Shown one piece after another: positions 23,633-32,500 of a stretch of DNA of 34,111 bases. Location: assembly GCF_001418565.1 (NCBI RefSeq), contig NZ_LIQQ01000130.1, forward strand, positions 1 through 34,111, written 5' to 3'. The notes beneath the pieces are model-generated. The model worked only from the letters and a program-made list of their open reading frames with translations. It was not told the DNA's origin and ran no database searches. Positions within the stretch are counted from its first letter, which is position 1, and each line of letters opens with the position of its first letter. The position numbers were made by a program, and so were the translations under genes. The stretch is from Streptomyces graminilatus. Its GTDB lineage: Bacteria; Actinomycetota; Actinomycetes; Streptomycetales; Streptomycetaceae.

Positions 23633-24790
23633 GTGCGCATCACGGGAATCAGCACGCACGTGGTCGGGACGCCCTGGCGGAACCTGACCTACGTCCAGGT
23701 GCACACCGACGAGGGACTCACCGGCGTCGGCGAGACCCGCATGCTGGGCCACACCGACGCGCTGCTCGGCTATCTGCACGAGGCGAAGACCAACCACATT
23801 CTCGGCTCCGACCCGTTCGCCGTCGAGGACCTCGTCAAGCGGATGAAGTACGGCGACTACGGCCGCGCGGGTGAGATCGTGATGTCCGGCATCGCCGTCA
23901 TCGAGATGGCCTGCTGGGACATCAAGGGCAAGGCCCTCGGCGTGCCGGTCTGGCAGCTTCTCGGCGGCAAGGTCACCGACAAGGTCAAGGCGTACGCCAA
24001 CGGCTGGTACACCACGGAGCGCACGCCCGAGGCCTACCACAAGGCGGCGCAGGGCGTCATGGAGCGCGGTTACAAGGCGCTCAAGATCGACCCCTTCGGC
24101 ACCGGCCACTTCGAGCTGGACCACGCCGAGAGCATGTACGCGGTCTCCCTGATCGAGGCCGTGCGCGACGCCATCGGGCCGGACGCCGAGCTGATGCTGG
24201 AGATGCACGGCCGCTTCTCGCCGGCCACCGCGATCCGTCTCGCCAAGGACCTGGCGCCCTTCAAGCCCGCGTGGCTGGAGGAGCCGTGCCCGCCGGAGAA
24301 CCTGAAGGCGCTGGAGAAGGTCGCCGCCAAGGTCGACATCCCGGTCGCCACGGGTGAGCGCATCCACGACCGGATCGAGTTCCGGGAGCTCTTCGAGAGC
24401 CAGGCCGTGGACATCATCCAGCCCGACGTCGGCCACATCGGCGGCATCTGGGAGACCCGCAAGCTGGCCGCGACCGCCGAGACCCACTACACGCTGGTCG
24501 CGCCGCACAACGTGGGCGGACCGGTGCTGACCGCGGCCTCCCTCCAGGTCGGCTTCACCTCCCCGAACTTCAAGATCCTCGAACACTTCAACGACTTCGC
24601 GGACGCGGAGATCAAGAAGATCGTCTCGGGCGCCCCGGAGGTCGTGGACGGCTACTTCCACTTCTCCGACAAGCCCGGCCTCGGTGTCGAGCTGGACGTG
24701 GACGCGGCGGCGGAGTTCCCGCAGCAGCAGGCCCGCTTCGACCTGTGGGCCGAGGGCTGGGAGCAGCGCAAGCCCAAGGGGACCGAGTGA
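23633..24790 (+). CDS. Enolase-superfamily (mandelate racemase type) sugar-acid dehydratase
   Basis: A 385-residue cytoplasmic enzyme. The N-terminal capping domain covers about 1-125 and the TIM barrel 126-360. Probable Mg ligands are Glu190 (LMLEMHGRF), Glu217 (LEEP) and Glu242 (ATGERI). Asp265 (QPDVGHIGG) and His292 (APHNVGG) form the Asp-His dyad. His192 in MHG and Lys151 in LKIDPFG may also take part. This agrees with the galactonate/mannonate dehydratase groups that convert an aldonate to a 2-keto-3-deoxy acid. The first ligand is Glu rather than the usual Asp. A zinc dehydrogenase gene overlaps its end, a pairing like E. coli rspA-rspB. The substrate is unproven. Confidence 0.88.
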   Translation: MRITGISTHVVGTPWRNLTYVQVHTDEGLTGVGETRMLGHTDALLGYLHEAKTNHILGSDPFAVEDLVKRMKYGDYGRAGEIVMSGIAVIEMACWDIKGKALGVPVWQLLGGKVTDKVKAYANGWYTTERTPEAYHKAAQGVMERGYKALKIDPFGTGHFELDHAESMYAVSLIEAVRDAIGPDAELMLEMHGRFSPATAIRLAKDLAPFKPAWLEEPCPPENLKALEKVAAKVDIPVATGERIHDRIEFRELFESQAVDIIQPDVGHIGGIWETRKLAATAETHYTLVAPHNVGGPVLTAASLQVGFTSPNFKILEHFNDFADAEIKKIVSGAPEVVDGYFHFSDKPGLGVELDVDAAAEFPQQQARFDLWAEGWEQRKPKGTE

Positions 24791-25791
24791 GCACCGCGGT
24801 CGTCATCGAGGCTCCGGGCGAGCACCGGCTGGTGCCGCACGAGCCTCGGCAGCCGGAGGCCGGTGAGGCCCTCGTACGGGTCCACGCCGCCGGGATCTGC
24901 GGCAGCGACCGCGAGGTCTACCAGGGCAACAGGCCCGAGGGGTACGTCCGTTACCCGCTGACGCCGGGCCACGAGTGGTCCGGCACGGTGGCGGCGGTCG
25001 GGACCGGTGTGCCCGCGAGCCTCGTGGGCCGCAAGGTGGTCGGCGAGGGGTTCCGCAACTGCCAGGTGTGCGACCGCTGCCACGCGGGCGAGACCACCCT
25101 GTGCACGGCCGGGTACGAGGAGACCGGGTTCACCGAGCCCGGCGCGATGGCCACCACGCTGACGCTGCCCGCGCGGCTGCTGCACGTGCTGCCCGAGGAC
25201 GCGGACCTCACGGCGGCGGCGCTGCTGGAGCCGGCCGCGTGCATCGCCGCCGCCGCCCTCAAGGCGAACGCCGTTCCGGGTGAGCGGGTCGCCGTGGTGG
25301 GCACGGGCACGCTCGGCATGTTCGCGATCCAGTTCCTGAAGGCGGGCTCGCCGTCCGAGCTGCTCGTCGTGGGATCGCGCCCGGACCGGGCGGAGCTGTC
25401 GAAGCAGTTCGGCGCCACGGAGTTCCTCACGAAGGACCAGGAACTCCCCGACGACTTCGACGTGGTCATCGAGACCGCCGGGTCCGCGGACGCGGCGCGG
25501 GTCGCCGCCTCCCTGCTGCGGCGCGGCGGGCGGCTGGTCCTCACCGGGATCCCGGCGGCGGGCGCGGACGGGCTCGACCCGACGGATCTCGTCGTACGGC
25601 AGCTGGAGGTGCACACCGTCTTCGGTGCGGCGCCGGACGCCTGGGCGCACACGGTACGGGTCTTCGGGGCCGGACTCCTCGACCCGCTGCCGCTGGTCAC
25701 GCACGAGCTGCCGCTGGAGGAGTTCCCTCGGGCCATCGAGCTGGTGGGGTCGGGCGACCCGAAGGTCGGGAAAGTCCTGCTGCGGCCATGA
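24787..25791 (+). CDS. Zinc-dependent medium-chain alcohol/polyol dehydrogenase
   Basis: A 334-residue NAD(P)-dependent MDR enzyme. Catalytic zinc site: Cys38 (GICGSD), His62 and Glu63 (PGHE). Structural zinc site: Cys92, Cys95, Cys98 and Cys106. Rossmann motif VGTGTLG at 171-177. It resembles sorbitol/threonine dehydrogenase and RspB-type enzymes, so it likely oxidises a secondary hydroxyl of a sugar, polyol or sugar acid. GTG 24787 overlaps the dehydratase stop by four bases (GTGA), so the two proteins are made together and probably act in one pathway. It is followed by a strong hairpin at 25806. Confidence 0.92.
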   Translation: MSTAVVIEAPGEHRLVPHEPRQPEAGEALVRVHAAGICGSDREVYQGNRPEGYVRYPLTPGHEWSGTVAAVGTGVPASLVGRKVVGEGFRNCQVCDRCHAGETTLCTAGYEETGFTEPGAMATTLTLPARLLHVLPEDADLTAAALLEPAACIAAAALKANAVPGERVAVVGTGTLGMFAIQFLKAGSPSELLVVGSRPDRAELSKQFGATEFLTKDQELPDDFDVVIETAGSADAARVAASLLRRGGRLVLTGIPAAGADGLDPTDLVVRQLEVHTVFGAAPDAWAHTVRVFGAGLLDPLPLVTHELPLEEFPRAIELVGSGDPKVGKVLLRP

Positions 25792-25805
25792 CACACCCCT
25801 GAGCG

Positions 25806-25848
25806 GTACGCCGGTACGGGGGCGTCTGACTCCCCCGTACCGGCGTAC
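25806..25848 (+). terminator. 17-bp hairpin after the dehydrogenase gene
   Basis: gtacgccggtacggggg (25806-25822) pairs perfectly with cccccgtaccggcgtac (25832-25848), loop 9. It starts 14 bp after the stop codon. No T-run is present. It may end or attenuate the dehydratase-dehydrogenase transcript before the next gene at 26004. Confidence 0.65.
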
Positions 25849-26003
25849 GACCAACAGCAGCGCGGATTCCGGCAGTTCCGCCAGTCCTGCCGGTCCCGCG
25901 CACCATGAGCCGCGAACCTTGTCCGAGACGTCGAACTTGCCGAACCTGCCGGGCCTGCGGACCTGCCGAGACCGCCGGACCCACCGATCCTGAAGGACAG
26001 ATT

Positions 26004-26972
26004 GTGACCGACACCACCGCCTCAGAAGCCCGACGCCCCGGAGAGCCGGCGCTCACCGCGCTCGGCCTGGGCGCGCCCGCCCTCGACCCCGCCGACGCCT
26101 CCCCGCACACCTTCCCCGGTGGCGGCCGCTGGCGTACCGAGATCCCCTCCGTGGAGGGGCCCGAGGCGCTCGGCGTCGTCCTCAAGGAGTCCTCGCGGCT
26201 CGACGTGCCGGTCCACCGGGTCAGCCAGGGCAGCGGCATCTGGATGCTCACCGACGCCGAGATCACCGAGATGGTGGAGGCGACGGGCGAGCGTGACATC
26301 GAGCTGTGCCTGTTCACCGGTCCGCGCGGCACCTGGGACATCGGCGGCTCCACCCGTACCGACTCCAAGGGCGGCGGTCTGCGCGCCCGGGGTCACGACG
26401 CGGTCGCCGGGTGCGTCGAGGACGCCGTGCGCGCGACCGAGCTGGGTGTGCAGTGCCTGCTCGTCGCCGACGAGGGCGTGCTGTGGGCCCTGCACCGGGC
26501 GCGGCTGGCCGGAATCATCCCGGCCGAGACGACGCTCAAGGTGTCGGCGCTGATCGGTCCGGTCAACCCGGCCGCGTACGCCGTGTACGAGAACCTCGGC
26601 GGCGACTCGATCAACGTGCCGAGCGATCTGACGCTCGATCACCTCACCGAGATCCGGCGGGTCTCCGGCGCCCCCATGGACATGTACATCGAGGCGCCCG
26701 ACGACCTCGGCGGCTACATCCGGATGTACGAGGTCGCCGAGCTGATCCGGCGCGGCGCGCCGCTCTACCTGAAGTTCGGTCTCTCGAAGGCTCCGGGGAT
26801 CTACCCGTACGGCAACCACATGCGTGACCTGGCCCTGAACACGGCCAAGGAGCGGGTGCGGCGCGGACGGCTCGCCCTGGACCTGCTGGCGCGTCACGGG
26901 GCGGACGGCGACATGGCTCCGCTGGGCTCGCGACTGCCCGGAAACCTCAAGCGGTTCGAAACGCCTGCATAA
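26004..26972 (+). CDS. Conserved protein of unknown function, possibly peptidase-U32-like TIM barrel
   Basis: 322 residues, soluble, no signal peptide. I do not recognise a firm family. Alternating beta/alpha segments suggest a TIM barrel: IELCLFTGPRGTWD (99-112), VQCLLVADEGVLWALHRARLAG (149-170), TTLKVSALIGPVNPAAY (176-192), DSINVPSDLTLDHLTEIRR (201-219), MDMYIEAPDDLGGYIRMYEVAELIRRG (225-251), PLYLKFGLSKAPGIYPYG (253-270). The part around NVPSDLTLDHLTEIR recalls U32 peptidase-like proteins, but this is weak. Asp227, Glu230, Lys257 and His272 are candidate site residues. It starts at GTG 26004 with aagga at about 25993. It lies between the dehydratase/dehydrogenase pair and the second transporter, so an aldolase, isomerase or hydrolase role in the same pathway is possible. 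Confidence 0.75.
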   Translation: MTDTTASEARRPGEPALTALGLGAPALDPADASPHTFPGGGRWRTEIPSVEGPEALGVVLKESSRLDVPVHRVSQGSGIWMLTDAEITEMVEATGERDIELCLFTGPRGTWDIGGSTRTDSKGGGLRARGHDAVAGCVEDAVRATELGVQCLLVADEGVLWALHRARLAGIIPAETTLKVSALIGPVNPAAYAVYENLGGDSINVPSDLTLDHLTEIRRVSGAPMDMYIEAPDDLGGYIRMYEVAELIRRGAPLYLKFGLSKAPGIYPYGNHMRDLALNTAKERVRRGRLALDLLARHGADGDMAPLGSRLPGNLKRFETPA

Positions 26973-27012
26973 CGTTACGGACAACTCCCCTTCACAAAAG
27001 GCGACGCAGTCG

Positions 27013-27062
27013 AACAGACTCCGACGCGACACGACTTCGTCGTAGTCGCGTCGGAGTCTGTT
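27013..27062 (+). terminator. Strong terminator before the second transporter operon
   Basis: An 18-bp perfect stem (27013-27030, aacagactccgacgcgac, with 27045-27062) continues into an inner acgac/gtcgt stem with a ttc loop. It begins 40 bp after the stop of the unknown gene and separates it from the transporter. Confidence 0.85.
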
Positions 27063-27098
27063 CCCGTTCCAACCCCCTGGCTTGTTTCCGTCCTTAAG

Positions 27099-27130
27099 TT
27101 GTCCTGTACCTGCCTTGTCCTGTACCTGTC
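27099..27130 (+). repeat. Two 16-bp direct repeats upstream of the second binding-protein gene
   Basis: ttgtcctgtacctgcc (27099-27114) and ttgtcctgtacctgtc (27115-27130) are adjacent and differ at one base; a third partial ttg follows. They lie 74 bp before the start, in the promoter region, and could be tandem activator sites or a chance duplication. No clear -10 could be assigned. Confidence 0.6.
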
Positions 27131-27203
27131 TTGCCCCGCTCCGCCTACCGGGCGCCCGTTTCGCCGGACCGCTCCTGGCCTCACGACATCAAGGAAGATG
27201 ATC

Positions 27204-28316
27204 ATGCGCACTCGCAGAGCCGCACTGTCCGCCATAGCCTCCACCGCCGTTCTCGCCCTCTCCCTCACCGCCTGTGGCCAGAGCGGCGAGGGCGGCAGCA
27301 AGTCGGACAAGGCCGACGCCGAGGGCGGGACGATCGGCATCGCGATGCCGACGAAGTCCTCGGAGCGCTGGATCGCCGACGGCGCCAACGTGGTCAAGGA
27401 CCTTCAGTCCAAGGGCTACAAGACCACGCTGGTCTACGGCGAGGACGACCCCGACCAGCAGGTGTCGCAGATCGAGAACCTGATCACGCAGGGCGTCAAG
27501 GCGCTGATCGTCGCGGCGATCGACAACAAGTCGCTGAACAACGTGCTCCAGCAGGCCGCCGACGCCAAGATCCCGGTCATCTCCTACGACCGCCTGATCC
27601 TCGGCACGAAGAACGTCGACTACTACGCGTCCTTCGACAACGAGAAGGTCGGCGAGCTCCAGGGCAACTACATCCTTCAGAAGCTCGGTCTCGCGGACGG
27701 CTCGAAGAAGGGCCCGTTCAACATCGAGCTGTTCGCCGGCTCGAACGACGACAACAACACGAAGTACTTCTTCGGCGGCGCGATGAAGGTCCTCCAGCCG
27801 TACATCGACAAGAAGCAGCTCGTCGTCAAGTCCGGCCAGACCGCGCTGACCCAGGTCACCACGCTCCGCTGGGACGGCGGCACCGCGCAGAAGCGCATGG
27901 ACGACATCCTGACCGCGGCCTACAAGACCGCCCGCGTCGACGCGGTGCTCTCGCCGTACGACGGTATCTCCATCGGCATCCTGTCCTCCCTCAAGTCGGA
28001 CGACTACGGCTCGAAGAACAAGCCGCTGCCGATCGTCACCGGCCAGGACGCCGAGGTCGCCTCGGTGAAGTCGATCATCGCCGACGAGCAGTCGATGACC
28101 GTCTACAAGGACACCCGCGAACTCGCCAAGGTGGCCTCGAACATGGTCGACGCGGCGCTCAAGGGCAAGACCCCGGAGACCAACGACACCAAGACGTACG
28201 ACAACGGTTCGAAGGTCGTTCCCGCCTACCTGCTCACCCCGGTCAGCGTGGACAAGACCAACTACCAGAAGGTCGTCGTCGACTCGGGCTACATCAAGGC
28301 CGGCGACCTCAAGTAA
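27204..28316 (+). CDS. chvE: Multiple-sugar-binding lipoprotein (ChvE-like)
   Basis: A 370-residue solute-binding lipoprotein: basic start [10 protein letters not shown], hydrophobic core and lipobox LTAC (Cys24). The mature protein begins [17 protein letters not shown] and contains [52 protein letters not shown] and [14 protein letters not shown], all close to ChvE/xylose-binding-type proteins for galactose, arabinose, xylose and similar aldoses. Start ATG 27204 lies 6 bp after aaggaag; ATG 27198 sits too close to it. First gene of the transporter operon; the ATPase follows after 32 bp. The symbol denotes family resemblance only. Confidence 0.93.
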   Translation: MRTRRAALSAIASTAVLALSLTACGQSGEGGSKSDKADAEGGTIGIAMPTKSSERWIADGANVVKDLQSKGYKTTLVYGEDDPDQQVSQIENLITQGVKALIVAAIDNKSLNNVLQQAADAKIPVISYDRLILGTKNVDYYASFDNEKVGELQGNYILQKLGLADGSKKGPFNIELFAGSNDDNNTKYFFGGAMKVLQPYIDKKQLVVKSGQTALTQVTTLRWDGGTAQKRMDDILTAAYKTARVDAVLSPYDGISIGILSSLKSDDYGSKNKPLPIVTGQDAEVASVKSIIADEQSMTVYKDTRELAKVASNMVDAALKGKTPETNDTKTYDNGSKVVPAYLLTPVSVDKTNYQKVVVDSGYIKAGDLK

Positions 28317-28348
28317 CCCCCGCTTCCCAGAGATTGGCAGGCACGACC

Positions 28349-29899
28349 ATGGCGGGACCCGTCCTGGAAATGCGCTCGATCGTCAAGACCTTTCCCGGCG
28401 TAAAAGCGCTGTCGGACGTCACTCTGACCGTCCGTCAGGGCGAGGTCCACGCCATCTGCGGGGAGAACGGCGCCGGCAAGTCGACCTTGATGAAGGTCCT
28501 CTCCGGCGTCCACCCGCACGGCACGTACGAGGGCGACATCCTCTTCGAGGGAGAGGTCGTCTCCTTCAAGGACATCCGGGCCAGTGAGCACCGCGGCATC
28601 GTGATCATCCATCAGGAACTGGCCCTGGTGCCGTACATGTCCATCGCGGAGAACATCTTCCTCGGCAACGAGCAGGCCAGCGGTGGCGTCATCAGCTGGA
28701 ACGAGACGCTCAAGCACGCGACCCGGCTGATGCGCCGGGTCGGCCTTGAGGACCACCCCTCGACCCGGGTGGCGGACATCGGCGTCGGCAAGCAGCAGCT
28801 CGTGGAGATCGCGAAGGCGTTGTCGAAGGAGGTGAAGCTGCTCGTCCTGGACGAGCCGACGGCCGCGCTCAACGACGAGGACAGCGGCAAACTCATCGAC
28901 CTGATCCTGGAGTTGAAGGAACAGGGCATCACCTCCATCATCATCTCGCACAAGCTCAACGAGATCCGGAAGGTCGCCGACTCGGTGACGATCCTCCGGG
29001 ACGGCCGGACCATCGAGACCCTCGATGTGAAGGCCGAGGAGACCTCCGAGGAGCGGATCATCAACGGGATGATCGGCCGGGACCTCGACCACCGCTTCCC
29101 CGACCGCACCCCGCACGACGCGGACGCGGGCGCGGCACCGGCCCTGGAGATCCGCAACTGGACCGTCCACCACCCGATCGACCAGCAGCGCAAGGTGGTC
29201 GACGATGTGTCAATCTCCGTGCGGCGCGGGGAGATCGTGGGAATCGCGGGCCTGATGGGCGCCGGCCGCACCGAACTCGCGATGAGCGTCTTCGGGCGGA
29301 CGTACGGCCGTTACGCGGGCGGCACGGTCCTCAAGGACGGCGAGGAGATCCGTACGAAGACCGTCCCGCAGGCGGTCGCGCACGGCATCGCGTACGTCAC
29401 CGAGGACCGCAAGCACTACGGGCTGAATCTCGACGACACCATCGGCCGCAACATCTCGCTCAGCGCGCTGGACAAGGTGTCCAAGCGGGGTGTCGTCGAC
29501 AGCCACGAGGAACGCAAGGTCGCCGAGGACTTCCGCAAGTCCATGAACATCAAGGCACCCACCGTCTTCGAGCGGGTGGGCCGGCTGTCCGGCGGCAACC
29601 AGCAGAAGGTCGTCCTCAGCAAGTGGATCTTCACGGGTCCGGACGTGCTGATCATGGACGAGCCGACGCGCGGTATCGACGTGGGCGCCAAGTTCGAGAT
29701 CTACACGGTCATCGACAAACTGGCCGCCGAGGGCAAGGCGGTCGTATTCATCTCCTCCGAGCTGCCGGAGCTGCTCGGCATGTGCGACCGCATCTACACC
29801 ATGGCCGCAGGACGGCTGACCGGTGAGTTCTCGCGGGCGGAAGCCTCGCAGGAATCGCTGATGCGTCAGATGACGAAGGACAAAGAGGTAACGCGATGA
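28349..29899 (+). CDS. mmsA: CUT2 multiple-sugar ABC transporter ATP-binding protein (MmsA/GguA-like)
   Basis: A 516-residue tandem ATPase. Domain 1: Walker [10 protein letters not shown] (38-46), Q-loop IHQELALVP, signature-like [15 protein letters not shown], Walker [13 protein letters not shown]. Domain 2: degenerate P-loop GLMGAGRTE, signature [15 protein letters not shown], Walker [13 protein letters not shown]. It energises import together with the ChvE-like protein and the following permease. It starts at ATG 28349 ([17 protein letters not shown]) with a weak ggcagg site; the frame is also open upstream through the binding-protein gene but only as a shadow. Its stop overlaps the permease start (ATGA). 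Confidence 0.95.
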   Translation: MAGPVLEMRSIVKTFPGVKALSDVTLTVRQGEVHAICGENGAGKSTLMKVLSGVHPHGTYEGDILFEGEVVSFKDIRASEHRGIVIIHQELALVPYMSIAENIFLGNEQASGGVISWNETLKHATRLMRRVGLEDHPSTRVADIGVGKQQLVEIAKALSKEVKLLVLDEPTAALNDEDSGKLIDLILELKEQGITSIIISHKLNEIRKVADSVTILRDGRTIETLDVKAEETSEERIINGMIGRDLDHRFPDRTPHDADAGAAPALEIRNWTVHHPIDQQRKVVDDVSISVRRGEIVGIAGLMGAGRTELAMSVFGRTYGRYAGGTVLKDGEEIRTKTVPQAVAHGIAYVTEDRKHYGLNLDDTIGRNISLSALDKVSKRGVVDSHEERKVAEDFRKSMNIKAPTVFERVGRLSGGNQQKVVLSKWIFTGPDVLIMDEPTRGIDVGAKFEIYTVIDKLAAEGKAVVFISSELPELLGMCDRIYTMAAGRLTGEFSRAEASQESLMRQMTKDKEVTR

Positions 29900-31137
29900 G
29901 CACGGATGTGACCGCCAAGACGCCGGCCCCCGCGCCGGCGGGGAAGAGCGGGGCCGCCGCCGACGGCCTGCTGCGGCTGCTGGTCGACGGGCTGCGCAGC
30001 AACATGCGCCAGTACGGCATGCTGATCGCCCTCGGCGTGATCGTGGCCCTGTTCGCGGTGTGGACCGACGGCGACCTGCTGCTGCCGCGCAACGTCTCCA
30101 ACCTGGTGCTTCAGAACAGCTACATCCTGATCCTGGCGATCGGCATGATGATCGTCATCATCGCCGGTCACATCGACCTCTCGGTCGGCTCGATCACCGC
30201 GTTCATCGGGGGTGTGGCAGCGGTACTGATGGTCAAGAACGACATACCGTGGCCGCTCGCGGTGCTGATCTGCCTGGCCATGGGTGCCACCGCGGGCGCG
30301 GCACAAGGGTTCCTGATCGCCTACGCGGGCATGCCGTCGTTCATCGTGACCCTGGCGGGCATGCTGATCTTCCGCGGCCTGACGGAGGTCTTCCTCGAAG
30401 GCCAGACACTCGGCCCGTTCCCGGAGGGCCTTCAGAAGACCGCCAACGGCTTCCTGCCCGAGATCGGTCCGAGCACCAACTACCACAACCTCACCCTGCT
30501 GCTCGGTCTCGCGCTGTGCGGCTTCGTGATCCTCCAGGAGGTGCGCGACCGCAAGCGGCAGTCGGAGTACTACCTGGAGGTGCTGCCGGCCAAGCTGTTC
30601 GCGGTGAAGCTGGCGGCGCTCAGCGCGGCCGTCCTGACCTTCACGATGCTCCTGGCCAGCTACAAGGGCGCCCCGGTCGTTCTCCTCATCCTTGGCGTGC
30701 TGCTGGTCGGCTTCGGCTACATCATGCGCAACGGTGTCATCGGCCGCCACGTCTACGCCATCGGCGGCAACCTCCCGGCGGCCAAGCTGTCCGGCGTGAA
30801 GGACAAGAAGGTCACCTTCCTGGTCTTCGTGAACATGGGCATGCTCGCGGCGCTGGCGGGTCTGGTCTTCGCGGCGCGCTTCAACGCGGCCTCGCCGAAG
30901 GCGGGCCTGAACTTCGAACTGGAGGCGATCGCCGCCTCGTTCATCGGCGGCGCGTCGATGAGCGGCGGTGTGGGCACCGTCCTCGGCGCGATCATCGGTG
31001 GTCTCGTCCTGGGCGTCCTGAACAACGGCATGAACCTCGTCGGCGTCGGCACGGACTGGCAGCAGGTCATCAAGGGCCTGGTACTGCTGGCGGCGGTCGG
31101 GTTCGACGTGTGGAACAAGCGCAAGGTCGGTTCGTAG
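29896..31137 (+). CDS. mmsB: CUT2 multiple-sugar ABC transporter permease (MmsB/GguB-like)
   Basis: A 413-residue permease of the BPD_transp_2 family. After a 40-residue hydrophilic N-terminus come ten or more membrane segments; GHIDLSVGS at 91-99 replaces the usual GGIDLSVGS, as in MmsB proteins, and [19 protein letters not shown] is the coupling loop. A charged insertion [21 protein letters not shown] separates the two halves and makes it longer than RbsC-type permeases. ATG 29896 overlaps the ATPase stop by four bases. As the only permease of this operon it should form a homodimer, unlike the two-permease system at 16787-18972. Confidence 0.95.
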   Translation: MSTDVTAKTPAPAPAGKSGAAADGLLRLLVDGLRSNMRQYGMLIALGVIVALFAVWTDGDLLLPRNVSNLVLQNSYILILAIGMMIVIIAGHIDLSVGSITAFIGGVAAVLMVKNDIPWPLAVLICLAMGATAGAAQGFLIAYAGMPSFIVTLAGMLIFRGLTEVFLEGQTLGPFPEGLQKTANGFLPEIGPSTNYHNLTLLLGLALCGFVILQEVRDRKRQSEYYLEVLPAKLFAVKLAALSAAVLTFTMLLASYKGAPVVLLILGVLLVGFGYIMRNGVIGRHVYAIGGNLPAAKLSGVKDKKVTFLVFVNMGMLAALAGLVFAARFNAASPKAGLNFELEAIAASFIGGASMSGGVGTVLGAIIGGLVLGVLNNGMNLVGVGTDWQQVIKGLVLLAAVGFDVWNKRKVGS

Positions 31138-31152
31138 TCATCTCTCGTCGTG

Positions 31153-31190
31153 GGGTCCCGCGGGCACGCAATCTGCCCGCGGGGCCTTTC
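31153..31190 (+). terminator. Hairpin between the permease gene and galM copy 2
   Basis: cccgcgggca (31157-31166) pairs perfectly with tgcccgcggg (31174-31183), with wobble extension outward and then cctttc. It could end the transporter transcript or only reduce read-through into galM, which begins 26 bp later. Confidence 0.6.
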
Positions 31191-31215
31191 GGCATTCCCG
31201 TAAGGCAGGAACGCT

Positions 31216-32265
31216 GTGAAGGAAGTCTTCGGCAAGCTCGCCGACGGTACGGAGATCCACCGCTGGTCACTGGAGAACGGCGGGACCCGGCTGAAGGTCC
31301 TGTCGTACGGCGGGATCGTGCAGTCCCTGGAGATCCCGGACGCCGAGGGCCGGTTCGCCAATGTCTCGCTGGGCTTCGGCACCCTTGAGGAGTACGTCGC
31401 CGCGAGCCCCTACTTCGGCGCGCTGATCGGCCGGTACGGCAACCGGATCAGCGGGGGCCGGTTCACGCTGGACGGGACGGCGTACCAACTGTCCGTCAAC
31501 GACGGCGACAACAGCCTGCACGGCGGCAGCGAGGGCTTCGACAAGACCGTGTGGGACGTCGAGCCGTTCACCAGGGGGACGGATCTCGGCCTGATCCTCC
31601 GGCACACCAGCGCCGACGGCGAGATGGGCTTCCCCGGCACGCTCACCACGAAGGTCACCTACACCCTCACCGACGACGGCGACTGGCGCATCGACTACGA
31701 GGCCACCACCGACCGGGCCACCGTCGTCAACCTGACCAGTCACGTCTACTGGAACCTGGCCGGCGAGGGCAGCGGCTCGGTCGCCGCCCACGAGCTGGAG
31801 ATCGCCGCCTCCCGTTACACCCCCGTCGACGCCGGCCTGATCCCCACCGGCGAGTTGACCGAGGTCGCGGGCGGCCCCTTCGACTTCCGTACGCCCAAGA
31901 CGGTCGGCGCGGATCTCCGCGTCGCCCACCAACAGCTCCTGTACGCCAAGGGTTTCGACCACAACTGGGTGCTGGACAAGGGCGTGACGGCGACTCCGCG
32001 ACACGCGGCGACCCTCAAGGACCCGGTGTCCGGCCGCACGTTGCGCATCGCGACGACCGAGCCGGGCCTCCAGTTCTACTCGGGCAACTTCCTCGACGGC
32101 ACCCTCGTCGGCAGCGGCGGTGCCATCCACCGCCAGGGGGACGCCCTGTGCCTGGAGACCCAGCACCACCCGGACTCACCGAACCGGCCGGACTTCCCGT
32201 CCACGGTGCTGCGCCCCGGCGAGACATACCGCTCGACGACGGTCCACTCGTTCACGTCGGAGTGA
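31216..32265 (+). CDS. galM: Aldose 1-epimerase (mutarotase), copy 2
   Basis: A 349-residue cytoplasmic GalM-type mutarotase. NRISGGRF lies near 76-83, catalytic His176 is in NLTSHVYWNL and Glu314 is in LETQHHPDSPN. It carries about 20 extra residues around 230-250 (VGADLRVAHQQLLYAKG) compared with copy 1. It follows the ChvE/MmsAB transporter, where a mutarotase would supply the anomer needed by the next enzyme. It starts at GTG 31216 with gcagga at 31205-31210. The last codons and the stop form the first, divergent unit of a 22-bp tandem array. Confidence 0.95.
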   Translation: MKEVFGKLADGTEIHRWSLENGGTRLKVLSYGGIVQSLEIPDAEGRFANVSLGFGTLEEYVAASPYFGALIGRYGNRISGGRFTLDGTAYQLSVNDGDNSLHGGSEGFDKTVWDVEPFTRGTDLGLILRHTSADGEMGFPGTLTTKVTYTLTDDGDWRIDYEATTDRATVVNLTSHVYWNLAGEGSGSVAAHELEIAASRYTPVDAGLIPTGELTEVAGGPFDFRTPKTVGADLRVAHQQLLYAKGFDHNWVLDKGVTATPRHAATLKDPVSGRTLRIATTEPGLQFYSGNFLDGTLVGSGGAIHRQGDALCLETQHHPDSPNRPDFPSTVLRPGETYRSTTVHSFTSE

Positions 32266-32335
32266 CAGTCACTCACGTCGGCGTGGACTGTCACTCACGT
32301 CGGCGTGGACTGTCACTCACGTCGGCGTGGCAGTG
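32246..32335. repeat. 22-bp tandem array at the 3' end of galM copy 2
   Basis: Three near-identical units start at 32268, 32290 and 32312 (gtcactcacgtcggcgtgg plus act). A divergent copy at 32246-32267 is the end of the coding sequence, stop included. The last unit, gtcact...agtgac (32312 to about 32337) with cacg/cgtg inside, can fold as a hairpin and may act as the terminator. Confidence 0.9.
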
Positions 32336-32418
32336 ACCGGCTTCACAGAAGTCTTACAATTTCCCATCTAAACCACAACGGTTGAACAGGGCCCCGCGAT
32401 CATCCGTATTGAGGATCG

Positions 32419-32440
32419 GCCCGTGCTCCCCCGCACGGGC
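32419..32440 (+). promoter_or_regulatory. Hairpin in the aminotransferase leader
   Basis: gcccgtgc (32419-32426) and gcacgggc (32433-32440) form an 8-bp stem with a 6-base loop, 60 bp before the aminotransferase ATG. Its role is unknown; it could be a leader structure or the end of galM read-through. Confidence 0.4.
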
Positions 32441-32500
32441 CACCCAGAGCTGGAGGACCCGTCCTCCTCCCCCAACGGGTCCGCCACATACGGAGGTTCC

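Noticed and set aside
26970..26977. Palindrome taacgtta at the stop of the 322-aa gene as an operator
   Set aside because: Only 8 bp and includes the stop codon; too short to claim without conservation.
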